A stretch of DNA of 64,000 bases from an uncultured Bacteroidales bacterium (GCA_934695325.1 CAKUVD010000009.1:81514-145513), one strand, 5' to 3'. Numbered from the stretch's first letter, positions 53,303 through 62,606 are shown. Numbers and translations are program-made. Notes: generated by a model from the letters alone, not told the origin.

Positions 53303-55728
53303 TTCCCGAACACGAACTTAATGACATCATCTATGTTCTTCACGTATTCAAAGGAAAGTCCGGAGACATATTTCTCATTGATATCCTCGATGTCCTTCCT
53401 GTTGTCCTCAGATATGACAATGGCGGTGACGCCGGCCCTCTTGGCAGCGAGAATCTTCTCCTTGATTCCGCCGACAGGCAGCACCTTTCCCCTCAATGTC
53501 ATCTCACCAGTCATCGCGATTCCCTTGCGGACAGGTATGCCTTTATATGCGGAAAGCATTGAGCATACCAGAGTTATGCCCGCCGACGGACCGTCCTTCG
53601 GAGTAGCGCCCTCCGGCACGTGGACGTGGATGTCCTTCTTGTCGAACTCCTCAGATGTCATACCGGCATATTGCGGATGGGCCTTTATATATTGATAAGC
53701 GATGGTGGCCGACTCTTTCATCACGTTGCCGAGATTACCGGTCATAGTCAGCTGTCCTTTTCCCTCGCTCACCGAGCTCTCCACGAAAAGAATCTCGCCG
53801 CCCATCTGCGTCCAGGCAAGACCTGTGACTACGCCTACGCCTTCATTGCCGTTCTGCTTGTCGTGGAAGGCTGTCGGAAGTCCGAGATACTCCTTGAGGT
53901 TCTCTTTCTTGATGACTGACGGCCAAGGCTCGTCCATCGCAATCTTCTTCGCAGTCACGCGAGCAATCTTCGCGATCTGTTTTTCAAGACCGCGGACACC
54001 GGACTCGTGTGTATATTGGTCAATGATCTCCGCCATAGCGGCCTTGTCTATCTTGAGGGACTTCTTGCTGATGCCGTGCTCTTCAAGTTCCCGAGGCAGA
54101 AGGAATTTCTTCGCTATCTCCACCTTCTCTTCAGCGAGATAGCCGGAGACATTGATAAGTTCCATCCTGTCCAGCAGAGCCGGCTGTATGGTGGATATGT
54201 CGTTCGCAGTAGTTATGAACAGCACGTGAGACAAGTCATAGTCCACATCCAGATAGTTATCGTGAAACGTGACATTCTGCTCAGGGTCAAGGACTTCCAG
54301 GAGAGCCGATGACGGATCGCCCTTGAAGTCGCTGCTCATCTTGTCGATTTCATCGAGAACCATCACAGGATTCGACGTGCCGGCGCGGGATATGCCGTTC
54401 AGCACGCGGCCCGGGAGCGCCCCTATATACGTTTTCCTATGCCCTCTGATCTCCGCCTCGTCGTGCATTCCGCCCAAGGCGATGCGGACGTATTTCCTGC
54501 CGATAGCCTTGGCTATTGACTTGCCGAGACTCGTCTTGCCGACTCCCGGAGGGCCATAGAGACAGAGAATAGGAGACTTCATATCGCCCCTCAGTTTCAG
54601 CACCGCCAGATACTCGATGATTCTCTCCTTGACTTTCTCCAGGCCATAATGATCCTCGTCCAGGACTTTCTGGGCGTGCTTGAGGTCGAGATTGTCCTTC
54701 GACATCTCATTCCACGGCAGGTCCAGCATAAACTTCACATAATTATACTGTATGCTGTAGTCCGGAGTAGACGGATTATATTTCTCTAGTTTCGCGAGTT
54801 CCTTGTCGAAGACCTCCTTCACTTTATCCGGCCAATTCTTCTTCTCCGCGTCAGCCCGCAGGGCATCGATCTCCGAATCCTCGTCCATACCGAGCTCTTC
54901 CTGGATTGTCCTGAGCTGATTGTTCAGATAATACTCGCGCTGCTGCTGGTCAATCTCGTTCTTGACCTTCGTGTTTATCTCCTGCTTTATCTTCAGGAGC
55001 TCCACCTGCGTGTCGAGGACATTGAGCAGTTTCATCGCACGAACCTTCATATCCTCATATTTCAGCAGTTCGACCTTGTCGCGGAAATTCTCGATTTCAA
55101 TGGTAGTGGCTATGAAGTTCACGAGGAAGTTGAAGTCGTCTATCGTCTTCAGTGCGTTAGCGGCCTCCTTAGGAGCATAAGATGACGCCTTGAGGATGGC
55201 TACGGCCTTCTCCTTCAATGACTCCGCTATCATCTTCACGTCAGGCTGCGCGACGTCGGCGTCCATATCCTCCAGATACTGGACGGACGCACGCAGATAC
55301 GGTTCCTCTGACACAAGCTCCGAAATTTCGAAACGCTTGAGTCCCTGGAGCACCGCCGAGATGGTTCCGTCCGGCATCTCGAAAGTCTTTATGATCCTGG
55401 CCACCGTACCGTATGGGAACAAGTCCTCTATGCCAGGATCCTCGACGCCTATGTCATTCTGAGGCACGGCACCTATGAGAGAATTGTTCTTGTGCGCATC
55501 CTCTATCAGTTTCACTGACTTGTCGCGCCCTATGGTTATAGGATATATGGCCCCTGGGAAGATCACTGCATTCCTCAACGCCAGAAGCGGCAACGTGTCC
55601 GGCATAGCGGTCTCGTCGAGTTTCTGCGGGATCTCGCCCGCCATAACCGGGATTATGCTCACTTCTGCTCCGCCCGGAGCGAAAACGTCCGAATATTTAT
55701 CTGTCATATCGTATAAGTAGTTTTTCAT
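53299..55728 (-). CDS. lon: ATP-dependent protease Lon
   Basis: 809 residues. The N-terminal LON substrate domain includes LPLLALRNAVIFPGAIYPIT. The AAA+ module has Walker A GPPGVGKTSLGKSIAKA and Walker B region VMVLDEIDKM. The C-terminal protease domain has the Ser-Lys dyad S715 in KDGPSAGITLV and K758 in GGIKEKILAAKRAG. It degrades misfolded and regulatory proteins in the cytoplasm. The ATG at 55728 is used here; a second ATG seven codons on is possible. ung overlaps its stop. Confidence 0.97.
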   Translation of the reverse strand: MKNYLYDMTDKYSDVFAPGGAEVSIIPVMAGEIPQKLDETAMPDTLPLLALRNAVIFPGAIYPITIGRDKSVKLIEDAHKNNSLIGAVPQNDIGVEDPGIEDLFPYGTVARIIKTFEMPDGTISAVLQGLKRFEISELVSEEPYLRASVQYLEDMDADVAQPDVKMIAESLKEKAVAILKASSYAPKEAANALKTIDDFNFLVNFIATTIEIENFRDKVELLKYEDMKVRAMKLLNVLDTQVELLKIKQEINTKVKNEIDQQQREYYLNNQLRTIQEELGMDEDSEIDALRADAEKKNWPDKVKEVFDKELAKLEKYNPSTPDYSIQYNYVKFMLDLPWNEMSKDNLDLKHAQKVLDEDHYGLEKVKERIIEYLAVLKLRGDMKSPILCLYGPPGVGKTSLGKSIAKAIGRKYVRIALGGMHDEAEIRGHRKTYIGALPGRVLNGISRAGTSNPVMVLDEIDKMSSDFKGDPSSALLEVLDPEQNVTFHDNYLDVDYDLSHVLFITTANDISTIQPALLDRMELINVSGYLAEEKVEIAKKFLLPRELEEHGISKKSLKIDKAAMAEIIDQYTHESGVRGLEKQIAKIARVTAKKIAMDEPWPSVIKKENLKEYLGLPTAFHDKQNGNEGVGVVTGLAWTQMGGEILFVESSVSEGKGQLTMTGNLGNVMKESATIAYQYIKAHPQYAGMTSEEFDKKDIHVHVPEGATPKDGPSAGITLVCSMLSAYKGIPVRKGIAMTGEMTLRGKVLPVGGIKEKILAAKRAGVTAIVISEDNRKDIEDINEKYVSGLSFEYVKNIDDVIKFVFGK

Positions 55729-55866
55729 TCAGGCCCTCGCCGCGTCCAGATACGGGCACGACAATGTCTGACAATTTGTCATTGGCAGCCATTTCATAAA
55801 AGCCGCATATATATTGGTCAATCTTTATGCCAAGTCCGAAAGGCCTGTGATTTTTTTATGTAAAAG

Positions 55867-55897
55867 TTTGCTAATAAAAAAAATAAGCGTACCTTTG
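55867..55897 (+). promoter_or_regulatory. Promoter of the HU gene
   Basis: TTTG (55867-55870), 19 bases, TACCTTTG (55890-55897), a full consensus match. The HU ATG is 54 bases further on. Confidence 0.8.
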
Positions 55898-55951
55898 CCA
55901 ACCAATGTGGTAATTACGCAAAGTACAGTAATATAAAATATATCAGTTATT

Positions 55952-56227
55952 ATGACTAAAGCAGAAATCGTGACAGAGGTCGCAAAGGCGACTGGTCTTG
56001 AGAAAACGACAGTACAGACTGTTGTCGAGGCGTTTATGGAAAGCGTAAAGGAGTCACTCTCTAAAGAGGAGCCTGTTTACCTCCGTGGTTTCGGCAGCTT
56101 CATCATCAAACACAGAGCAGAGAAAGCTGCACGCAATATCACCAAAAACACAACGATGACAATCCCGGCACACAACATTCCGGCTTTCAAACCGGCTAAG
56201 GTGTTCGTAAGTGCTGTAAAGAAATAA
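55952..56227 (+). CDS. HU-family DNA-binding protein
   Basis: 91 residues, the standard HU size. It compacts and bends DNA as a dimer. The sequence MTKAEIVTEVAKATGLEKTT, the beta-arm base VYLRGFGSFIIKHRAEKAAR and the tip NITKNTTMTIPAHNIPAFKP are typical. The DNA-intercalating Pro lies in the AHNIPAFKPAK segment region. A small basic-peptide gene follows after 22 bases and a terminator closes the unit. Confidence 0.95.
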   Translation: MTKAEIVTEVAKATGLEKTTVQTVVEAFMESVKESLSKEEPVYLRGFGSFIIKHRAEKAARNITKNTTMTIPAHNIPAFKPAKVFVSAVKK

Positions 56228-56249
56228 CTTATAAAAATTTATCTGATCT

Positions 56250-56339
56250 ATGCCAAGCGGTAAAAAGAGAAAGAGACATAAGATGGCGACGCACAAGCGT
56301 AAAAAGCGTTTGCGCAAGAACAGACATAAGAAGAAGTAA
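56250..56339 (+). CDS. 29-residue highly basic peptide (COX24/AURKAIP1-like, probable ribosomal protein)
   Basis: A short frame from ATG at 56250 to TAA at 56339 encodes 29 residues, of which 20 are Lys, Arg or His (starting MPSGKKRKRHKMATHKRKKR). Almost identical short peptides are widespread in Bacteroidota and match the C-terminal motif of mitochondrial COX24/AURKAIP1 (mS38), as I recall. A role on the small ribosomal subunit is likely. It is cotranscribed with the HU gene and followed by a terminator. Confidence 0.8.
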   Translation: MPSGKKRKRHKMATHKRKKRLRKNRHKKK

Positions 56340-56378
56340 TTTTTCAGTGTCTGCCATTTTAGCAGTCTGCTAGAAGAG

Positions 56379-56417
56379 AGAGGCTGACCGGTAGTCCGGA
56401 CGGCCTCTTTAGTTTTT
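56379..56417 (+). terminator. Terminator after HU and the basic peptide
   Basis: Stem AGAGGC (56379-56384) with GCCTCT (56403-56408) and an inner CCGG/CCGG stem, followed by TTAGTTTTTT. Confidence 0.7.
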
Positions 56418-56456
56418 TGTGAAGCCACCGGGCCATACGCCCGTCCGACTTCTTAG

Positions 56457-56501
56457 AAGCTGTTTGAATTTTATTCGATAGAATTTAAACACATTCTTAT
56501 A
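56457..56501. repeat. Imperfect inverted repeat upstream of rng
   Basis: TTAGAAGCTGTTTGAATTTTAT is followed after TCG by its imperfect reverse complement (17 of 22 positions match). Related 20-base sequences occur before pgi, before sppA and after rng. Confidence 0.5.
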
Positions 56502-56525
56502 CACTAATAATATTGAACTATCCTG

Positions 56526-58094
56526 ATGGAGTCTGAAAAAGAATCAGTCAAAGATCTGATTGTCGATGTAAGCGAGAATGAGGTGAATATCGCCTTGATG
56601 GAGAACCATCGCCTCATAGAGCTGAACAAGGAGTCCAGCAAGGGGCACAGCTTCACAGTCGGGGACGTGTTCCTCGGCAAGGTAAAGAAAGTGATGCCTG
56701 CGCTCAATGCGGCTTTCGTGGACATCGGTGACGAAAAGGAAGCATTCATCCATTACCTCGACCTTGGTTTCTATTTCAATGCCTTCGACGAGTTCGTGCG
56801 CAAGACAAACGCAAACACAAATGCGAATGACCTGTTCTCAAGCATACAGCTTGGCCCGATACTCGAAAAGGAAGGACAGATAGAGAACATCCTGAAACCA
56901 GGACAGATGCTGGTGGTGCAGATCGTCAAGGAACCGATTTCGACCAAAGGTTCGCGGCTTACCGCGGAGATTTCATTGGCAGGGCGCAATATTGTACTCC
57001 TCCCTTTCGCGAAGAAAGTGAGCATATCTCAGAAAATCTCATCAAAAGAAGAGAAGAAAAGACTTGAGACACTGGTCAGGAGCATACTTCCGCAGAACTA
57101 TGGAGCCATAATAAGAACCGCCGCCGAAGGCAAGAATGCAGCCATACTGGTGTCGGAGCTCAAATCGCTCATCAGCAAATGGGAAAGTTCCTGGCCGAAG
57201 ATTTCGAAGAACAAGAATGTCCAGCTGCTGTTCACAGAATACAGCAAGACGACCACCGTGCTCAGAGACCTGTTCAACGATTCGTTCTCCAATATCTATG
57301 TCAATGACAAAAAGGAGTTCGAGGAGATACGGAAATACATCTCCCAGATTTCACCTGACAAGGAGAAGATCGTAAAGTTCTACGACAATGCAGAGCCATT
57401 GTTTGACCATTTTGAGGTGACGCGGCAGATCAAGAGCTCTTTCGGAAAGATAGTCCCGATCAAGCAGGGGGCATATCTTGTAATCGAATCCACAGAGGCG
57501 CTTAACGTGGTGGACGTGAACAGCGGAATCCGGGCAAAGACAAACGACCAGGAAGAAAACACCTACGAAGTAAACCGCTATGCGGCGGAGGAAATCGCCA
57601 GACAGCTGAGGCTCAGGGATATGGGCGGGATTGTCATCGTGGACTTCATCGATATGGAGAACCAGGAGCACAAGAACGGTCTATACAAATATATGACAGA
57701 GCTGATGCAGGATGACAGGGCGAAGCACAATGTCCTTCCTCTGACCAAGTTCGGTCTTATGCAGATAACCAGACAGAGAATCCGCCCGGCCACACAGATA
57801 AACACAGAGGAAGTCTGCCCTGTGTGCCACGGAACCGGAAAAATCGCCCCGAGCCTTGTCATTGACGAGGACATAGAGCGCAAACTGGCATATTATGCAA
57901 ATGAAAAAGACATCAAGTCCTTTATCCTGAAGACGAGCCCTATCCTGGGGGCATACATATCGAGAGGATTCAATTCATATCTGAGAAAGTGGAGAAGAAA
58001 GTACAAATGCAAGATCAAGCACGAGGAAGTCGTGGACTTCAGTGTCCTGCAGAATGAACTTTACACTGAGAACGGCGAAAAGCTGGAAAGCTGA
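56526..58094 (+). CDS. rng: Ribonuclease E/G family protein (RNase G)
   Basis: 522 residues, the short RNase G form without a degradosome scaffold. It cleaves single-stranded AU-rich RNA and matures 16S rRNA 5' ends. Order: S1 domain near 40-130 (FLGKVKKVMPALNAAFVDIG), a 5'-sensor/RNase H-like region, the DNase I-like catalytic region with metal ligands D330 (LNVVDVNSGIR) and D373 (VIVDFIDMENQEH), and the zinc-link CPVCHGTGK (C431 and C434). A small C-terminal domain follows. It is a single gene between two terminators. Confidence 0.95.
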   Translation: MESEKESVKDLIVDVSENEVNIALMENHRLIELNKESSKGHSFTVGDVFLGKVKKVMPALNAAFVDIGDEKEAFIHYLDLGFYFNAFDEFVRKTNANTNANDLFSSIQLGPILEKEGQIENILKPGQMLVVQIVKEPISTKGSRLTAEISLAGRNIVLLPFAKKVSISQKISSKEEKKRLETLVRSILPQNYGAIIRTAAEGKNAAILVSELKSLISKWESSWPKISKNKNVQLLFTEYSKTTTVLRDLFNDSFSNIYVNDKKEFEEIRKYISQISPDKEKIVKFYDNAEPLFDHFEVTRQIKSSFGKIVPIKQGAYLVIESTEALNVVDVNSGIRAKTNDQEENTYEVNRYAAEEIARQLRLRDMGGIVIVDFIDMENQEHKNGLYKYMTELMQDDRAKHNVLPLTKFGLMQITRQRIRPATQINTEEVCPVCHGTGKIAPSLVIDEDIERKLAYYANEKDIKSFILKTSPILGAYISRGFNSYLRKWRRKYKCKIKHEEVVDFSVLQNELYTENGEKLES

Positions 58095-58131
58095 CAAGCC
58101 GTCACTCGGAAGACATTTTTACAAGAGGCCG

Positions 58132-58158
58132 CCCATTTTGGGTCAGCCTCTTGTTTTT
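58132..58158 (+). terminator. Terminator of rng
   Basis: Stem CAAGAGGC (58132-58139) with GCCTCTTG (58146-58153) and five T. It lies 38 bases after the stop. Confidence 0.8.
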
Positions 58159-58286
58159 CTAGAAGTTGTTTGAAATTATTATCTGAAAGTTTTTCCGCCA
58201 ATTCTATCACCTGAAATGCCCACTTGACCTTAATACCTTACCGTAGACTTGCGGCTGCCCCGTCGAGGGACATTCCTCCATCAGGA

Positions 58287-59921
58287 TTACGCCTGCAGGG
58301 TCCGGACGGCGACGCTGAGGAGCAGGAGCACGGAGATGAACACGCAGAGGCGACCGACGATGTCACCTTGACGGACAAAGAATGTCTTGCTTTCGTTAAG
58401 ATTCACTGTCCCCTTCAGAGCAGCGGGCACATCCCATCCAGTCTCCGAGACTATGTCTCCGCGCTGATTTATTATGGCTGATATTCCTGTATTGGCACTT
58501 CTGACTATATCCCTCCTGGTCTCTATGGCTCGAAGCGCGGCATAGCTCAAATGCTGTCTATAGCCAGGGGTGTCGCCCCACCACGCATCATTCGTGATCA
58601 CCGTTAGCATTTCGGCACCTGCAGACACATATTCAGCACAATGCTCCGGATATACAGATTCATAACATATCACACATCCGTTATGTATAGTCTTGTCAGT
58701 TCTCCCTGCATTGTCCTTGACGAAGAAATTCAGGAGAGAGACACCGTCCTGCCCCACACAGCGGCCCATCACGCCTCCGAGAAGGTCGTCCACCTTGCAG
58801 AAGAAGCCTGGATACGGAGTCATCTCCACACCGACCACCAGCTTGGACTTATGATACATCTGTATCGTGTCAGTTCCGTCCAGCATCAGTGCAGAATTGC
58901 GTGATTCCCTCCAGAGTCCTTTCCTATTCCTCCTTGCCGTAGGAGAAGGCGCAGCCTGTGACTCTATGTAAGTGCATGCCGACGCCCCGAGGACAAGGCC
59001 CACATTATGATATGCGGTCAGCATCGACTCGAACCTGCGCACAGTATGGCTCGCAGACGGGTCATTGGTCGCCACGCCTCCGGTGAACGTCTCCGGGGCC
59101 ACAGCAAGAACAGGATTCACATCAGAGGAGTCCCTTCCTGCGAGAGCCGATGACAGCAGTCCCGCCAGAATGGCATCCTGTACATCCTGGGGCAATGACT
59201 GGAATTTCTGATATGGGTCAATGTCCGGCTGGAGTGCTATTACATCAAGAGGGTCGGATGTCTCCTTATATGAATGATATATGTACAGCGAAAACGCCAT
59301 CGGGGCAATCAGCACAGCCACATATCCGGCGACGGCCGCGAATTTCGCCTTTCCGTTGAAGCGACTCCACCATCTGCCGTCAGACAGACTGACCATTATC
59401 CCGAAAAGAGCCAGGTTGCAGGCCCATATCCATAGGGAGCCACCTAAAGTCCCAAGATATTCATACCACTGGGCCAGAGAGGTCGTGCGGGCGAAGGCAT
59501 TGCCCAGGACAAGCCACGGCCAGGAAATCTGAGCCACGGTGAGATAATACTTTTCCCACGCCATCCAGAGAGCAGCGAGGAAGATATAAGGCAGCGATCC
59601 CTTCAGGACACGCCTGCTCCATCTGAAAGTGCCGAACACGAGGGACATCTGGAAGGCATTGGCCAGGACAGCGAAGATGCCGCCCCCGACCGTGGCATTG
59701 CATACCCAGAATGTAGTGACAGCGTTCCAGATGACAAATGCGGAGTAATGCCACAGCCACATACGTCTAATTCCTGACATAGTGCCTATACGCTCCATAC
59801 ACAGCAATGGTACGAGTCCGAACAATGCCAACACCCCGGTATGCGGCACAAGATAAGGCACGGACATAAGCGCAACGAACATCAGCACCAGGCCGGCCAT
59901 TATATATTTCTGCTTCCTCAT
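58287..59921 (-). CDS. lnt: Apolipoprotein N-acyltransferase
   Basis: 544 residues from ATG at 59921. An upstream GTG at 59963 is excluded because the -7 promoter element at 59969-59976 would place the transcript start after it. About eight N-terminal hydrophobic segments are followed by a nitrilase domain in the periplasm. The catalytic triad is E277 (VAPETFTGG), K358 (MYHKSKLVVG) and C419 (VICYESVYPEH). Lnt adds the third acyl chain to lipoproteins, many of which are encoded in this window. It diverges from the LysE-type gene. Confidence 0.93.
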   Translation of the reverse strand: MRKQKYIMAGLVLMFVALMSVPYLVPHTGVLALFGLVPLLCMERIGTMSGIRRMWLWHYSAFVIWNAVTTFWVCNATVGGGIFAVLANAFQMSLVFGTFRWSRRVLKGSLPYIFLAALWMAWEKYYLTVAQISWPWLVLGNAFARTTSLAQWYEYLGTLGGSLWIWACNLALFGIMVSLSDGRWWSRFNGKAKFAAVAGYVAVLIAPMAFSLYIYHSYKETSDPLDVIALQPDIDPYQKFQSLPQDVQDAILAGLLSSALAGRDSSDVNPVLAVAPETFTGGVATNDPSASHTVRRFESMLTAYHNVGLVLGASACTYIESQAAPSPTARRNRKGLWRESRNSALMLDGTDTIQMYHKSKLVVGVEMTPYPGFFCKVDDLLGGVMGRCVGQDGVSLLNFFVKDNAGRTDKTIHNGCVICYESVYPEHCAEYVSAGAEMLTVITNDAWWGDTPGYRQHLSYAALRAIETRRDIVRSANTGISAIINQRGDIVSETGWDVPAALKGTVNLNESKTFFVRQGDIVGRLCVFISVLLLLSVAVRTLQA

Positions 59922-59968
59922 AGACAATGATATTATGAGCGCTGCGCCGATGTAGGCGCACACTTCGA

Positions 59969-59976
59969 CAAAGATA
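59969..59976 (-). promoter_or_regulatory. -7 promoter element of lnt
   Basis: TATCTTTG on the minus strand, 47 bases before the lnt ATG. It lies 13 bases from the divergent element at 59990. Confidence 0.55.
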
Positions 59977-59989
59977 TGAATATTTTCAT

Positions 59990-59997
59990 TATATTTG
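59990..59997 (+). promoter_or_regulatory. -7 promoter element of the LysE-PASTA-rluD operon
   Basis: TATATTTG on the plus strand, 21 bases before the ATG at 60019. It excludes a TTG start at 59995. Confidence 0.55.
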
Positions 59998-60018
59998 CGT
60001 GATTATGTTTATGGCAAT

Positions 60019-60651
60019 ATGCTGCTGGATATTCTGAAAGGCTTCATAATAGGTATCTGCGCATCGGTTCCGCTGGGGCCGATCGCCATCCTCGTCATAC
60101 AGAAATCCCTGAGTGAAGGCCATAAGGCAGGATTCCTGGCCGGTCTGGGTGCCTGTCTGGTGGACACATTGTTCGCCGTAGTGGCCATATTCGCACTTGC
60201 GATAGCAGAGACATTCATCGAGAACTACAGGACTCTCATAATGGTCGGCGGAGGAATCATCGTGACTCTGCTCGGATGCAGTATGGCGTTCAAGGATCCG
60301 TTCCGGAAAATGAAGAAGGAGGACTCGGTTCCATCTTATTCCCTGAAGGATTTCTTCCAGGCTGTCTTTATGGGGATTTCCAATCCGGGAGCGATTCTCG
60401 TGATATTCGCGCTTTTCGCATTCTTCGGCATCCAGCTCGAGCCTCACGACTTCAGGGTAGCACCGCTTCTGCTCGCAGTCAGCGGAGGTTCTGCATTGTA
60501 CTGGTTCGGATTTTCCTGGATATTCAGCAAGATTCGACGGAACTTCAAGCTCAGCACCATACTGTGGATAAACAGGATCACCGGCATCATTGTGACAATC
60601 ATCGGCATATCCCTCCTCACTGAAGGGGTTATGGAAGTCCTGTTCACCTGA
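60019..60651 (+). CDS. LysE-family exporter
   Basis: 210 residues from ATG at 60019, the usual size for LysE/RhtB proteins, with six hydrophobic segments. The family exports amino acids through the inner membrane. The N-terminal signature LLDILKGFIIGICASVPLGP and IAILVIQKSLSEGHKAGFLAG is very typical. The second half carries FFQAVFMGISNPGAILVIFA. The substrate cannot be told. It heads a likely operon with the PASTA protein and rluD-type gene: the next gene begins after 29 bases. Confidence 0.88.
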   Translation: MLLDILKGFIIGICASVPLGPIAILVIQKSLSEGHKAGFLAGLGACLVDTLFAVVAIFALAIAETFIENYRTLIMVGGGIIVTLLGCSMAFKDPFRKMKKEDSVPSYSLKDFFQAVFMGISNPGAILVIFALFAFFGIQLEPHDFRVAPLLLAVSGGSALYWFGFSWIFSKIRRNFKLSTILWINRITGIIVTIIGISLLTEGVMEVLFT

Positions 60652-60680
60652 AGGGCCGTCAAAAAACACGTAAAAAGAAT

Positions 60681-61454
60681 ATGGATATCAAAGCTTTTTT
60701 CAGCAACTGGTTGGTAAAGAACATACTGCTGGCCGTCATCGCCGTCGGTGCCCTCGTCGGTGTCAGCGCATTTCTTCTGAATGTAGGCACTCACCACGGG
60801 CAGGAGATCGAGGTTCCTGATTTCACGAACCTAAGCATCAGCGACGCACGTATGGTGGCTGCCTACAATGACATCAGGATCGAAGTGTCAGACTCGGTAT
60901 ATGTCAGGAAAATGGGGCGCGGACTTGTATTCTCTCAGGTCCCGAAAGCCGGAAGCCGCGTAAAGCAGGGCCGCAGGATTATGCTGACCATCAATTCAGT
61001 GTCGCCAAAGAAAACGACAATGCCGGATCTGGTGGGATTCTCGATGAGGCAGGCAAAGGCCGAACTTCTCTCCAAAGGATTGATTCTCAGAAACCTTAAG
61101 TACGTAGATGACATCGCGACCAACAATGTTCTCAGGCAGCTGTATCGAGGCTATGACATAAAGGCCGGGAAGAGCATTGACAGCGGTTCGGAGATTGACC
61201 TGGTGGTCGGGCTCGGCAGCGACAATGAGACATTCATCCCGAATGTCACAGGCATGAAATATATGAGGGCCGTGGACGCTCTTCACGACAATTCGCTGAA
61301 TGTGGCGGCACTCCGCTTCGACAAGGGAATCCGTTCTTACAGCGATTCTCTCGACGCAGTGGTGTATAAGCAGACCCCGTCCGATTCCGATATGCCCGTA
61401 ATTATGGGGACAGGTGTGACTCTTTATCTTTCTTCACCGGACAGCGAGCGATAG
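60681..61454 (+). CDS. Membrane-anchored PASTA-domain protein
   Basis: 257 residues with one N-terminal membrane helix (IKAFFSNWLVKNILLAVIAV and the residues after it) and three extracytoplasmic PASTA repeats. The repeats start near residues 43 (EVPDFTNLSISDARMVA), 115 (TMPDLVGFSMRQAKAELLSK) and 188 (FIPNVTGMKYMRAVDALHD). PASTA domains bind peptidoglycan fragments or beta-lactams in kinases and penicillin-binding proteins. Here there is no kinase or transpeptidase, as is common for stand-alone PASTA proteins in Bacteroidota. The rluD-type gene begins six bases after its stop, a frequent pairing in the phylum. Confidence 0.92.
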   Translation: MDIKAFFSNWLVKNILLAVIAVGALVGVSAFLLNVGTHHGQEIEVPDFTNLSISDARMVAAYNDIRIEVSDSVYVRKMGRGLVFSQVPKAGSRVKQGRRIMLTINSVSPKKTTMPDLVGFSMRQAKAELLSKGLILRNLKYVDDIATNNVLRQLYRGYDIKAGKSIDSGSEIDLVVGLGSDNETFIPNVTGMKYMRAVDALHDNSLNVAALRFDKGIRSYSDSLDAVVYKQTPSDSDMPVIMGTGVTLYLSSPDSER

Positions 61455-61460
61455 ACAGCA

Positions 61461-62582
61461 ATGATGACAGAAGACAAGGAGATGATGTTTCCTGACGACG
61501 AGCAGGAATACCAGGCAGGAGACGGACTGGTGATAGAGGAAGGGGCTGACAGCGCGTCAGAGGAAGATGAGCAGGGGATGTTCGAGCATTTCAGGCTCAA
61601 TGTGGACAAGGGCCAGACGCCCCTGCGCGTGGACAAGTATATGGCGTGCCATCTTATGGACACGTCCCGCCACCGCGTCCAGCTGGCCATAAAGAACGGA
61701 TATGTAAAGGTCAATGACAAGCCGGCCAAGGCGAACCTGATAGTCCGCCCGGGTGATGTCATACGCTTCGTGATGCCTTACGAGAGGCGCGGCTTCGAGG
61801 TGCTTCCGGAGAACATCCCGCTGGACATCGTATATGAGGATGATGACCTCCTGGTGGTGAACAAGCCAGCCGGAATGGTAGTGCATCCGGGGCACGGACA
61901 CTTCGAGGGGACATTGATCAATGCCCTTTCCTACCATCTCGGAATCTCACAGGGTCCGGACGCGAAAGACGAAAGGATGGGCGTGCTGGTACACCGCATT
62001 GATATGGACACCTCCGGACTCCTGGTCGTGGCGAAGAACGACGAATCGCAGCTGGATCTGGCCGGGCAGTTCTTCAGGCACAGTATCGAGCGGAAGTATG
62101 TGGCCGTCGTTTGGGGAAACCTGAAGGAGGACGAGGGCACCATCACCGGGAATATCGGCAGGGATCCGAACGACCGACTGAGGTTCAAGGTATATCCCGA
62201 AGGTGACAAGGGAAAGCACGCCGTGACGCATTACAAGGTCATCGAGCGCTTCGGCTATGTGACTGTGGTGGAGTGCCGCCTGGAGACCGGGCGCACGCAT
62301 CAGATCCGCGTGCATATGAATTATATAGGACATCCGCTGTTCAATGACGAGCGGTACGGCGGTTCCGAGATACGCAAGGGGACCATCTATGCCAAATATA
62401 AGCAGTTCATACGCAACTGCTTCGAGCTCTGCCCGCGTCAGGCTCTACACGCTAAGACATTGGGATTCGTGCATCCGAGGACAAGAGAGTTCATCCGTTT
62501 CGACTCCCCTCTTCCGACAGATATGCAGGCGCTGATAAGCAAGTGGCGCGACTATGCCGGAAATATGCCGTCAGAAGAATAG
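61461..62582 (+). CDS. RluD-family 23S rRNA pseudouridine synthase
   Basis: 373 residues. After an acidic 45-residue extension, an S4 RNA-binding domain lies near 50-110 (LRVDKYMACHLMDTSRHRVQ). The catalytic domain contains VVNKPAGMVVHPGHGH and HRIDMDTSGLLVVAKN with catalytic D181, and GRTHQIRVHMNYIGHPLFND. RluD converts uridines of helix 69 in 23S rRNA; the exact target here is inferred from family. The two Met codons at the start leave the first residue uncertain by one. It ends 24 bases before the convergent methyltransferase gene. Confidence 0.94.
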   Translation: MMTEDKEMMFPDDEQEYQAGDGLVIEEGADSASEEDEQGMFEHFRLNVDKGQTPLRVDKYMACHLMDTSRHRVQLAIKNGYVKVNDKPAKANLIVRPGDVIRFVMPYERRGFEVLPENIPLDIVYEDDDLLVVNKPAGMVVHPGHGHFEGTLINALSYHLGISQGPDAKDERMGVLVHRIDMDTSGLLVVAKNDESQLDLAGQFFRHSIERKYVAVVWGNLKEDEGTITGNIGRDPNDRLRFKVYPEGDKGKHAVTHYKVIERFGYVTVVECRLETGRTHQIRVHMNYIGHPLFNDERYGGSEIRKGTIYAKYKQFIRNCFELCPRQALHAKTLGFVHPRTREFIRFDSPLPTDMQALISKWRDYAGNMPSEE

Positions 62583-62606
62583 ATCCAGGAGCCGCCAGCA
62601 TTGATC

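Noticed and set aside
59922..59963. GTG start for lnt
   Set aside because: The promoter element at 59969-59976 would place transcription start at or after this codon; ATG at 59921 fits.
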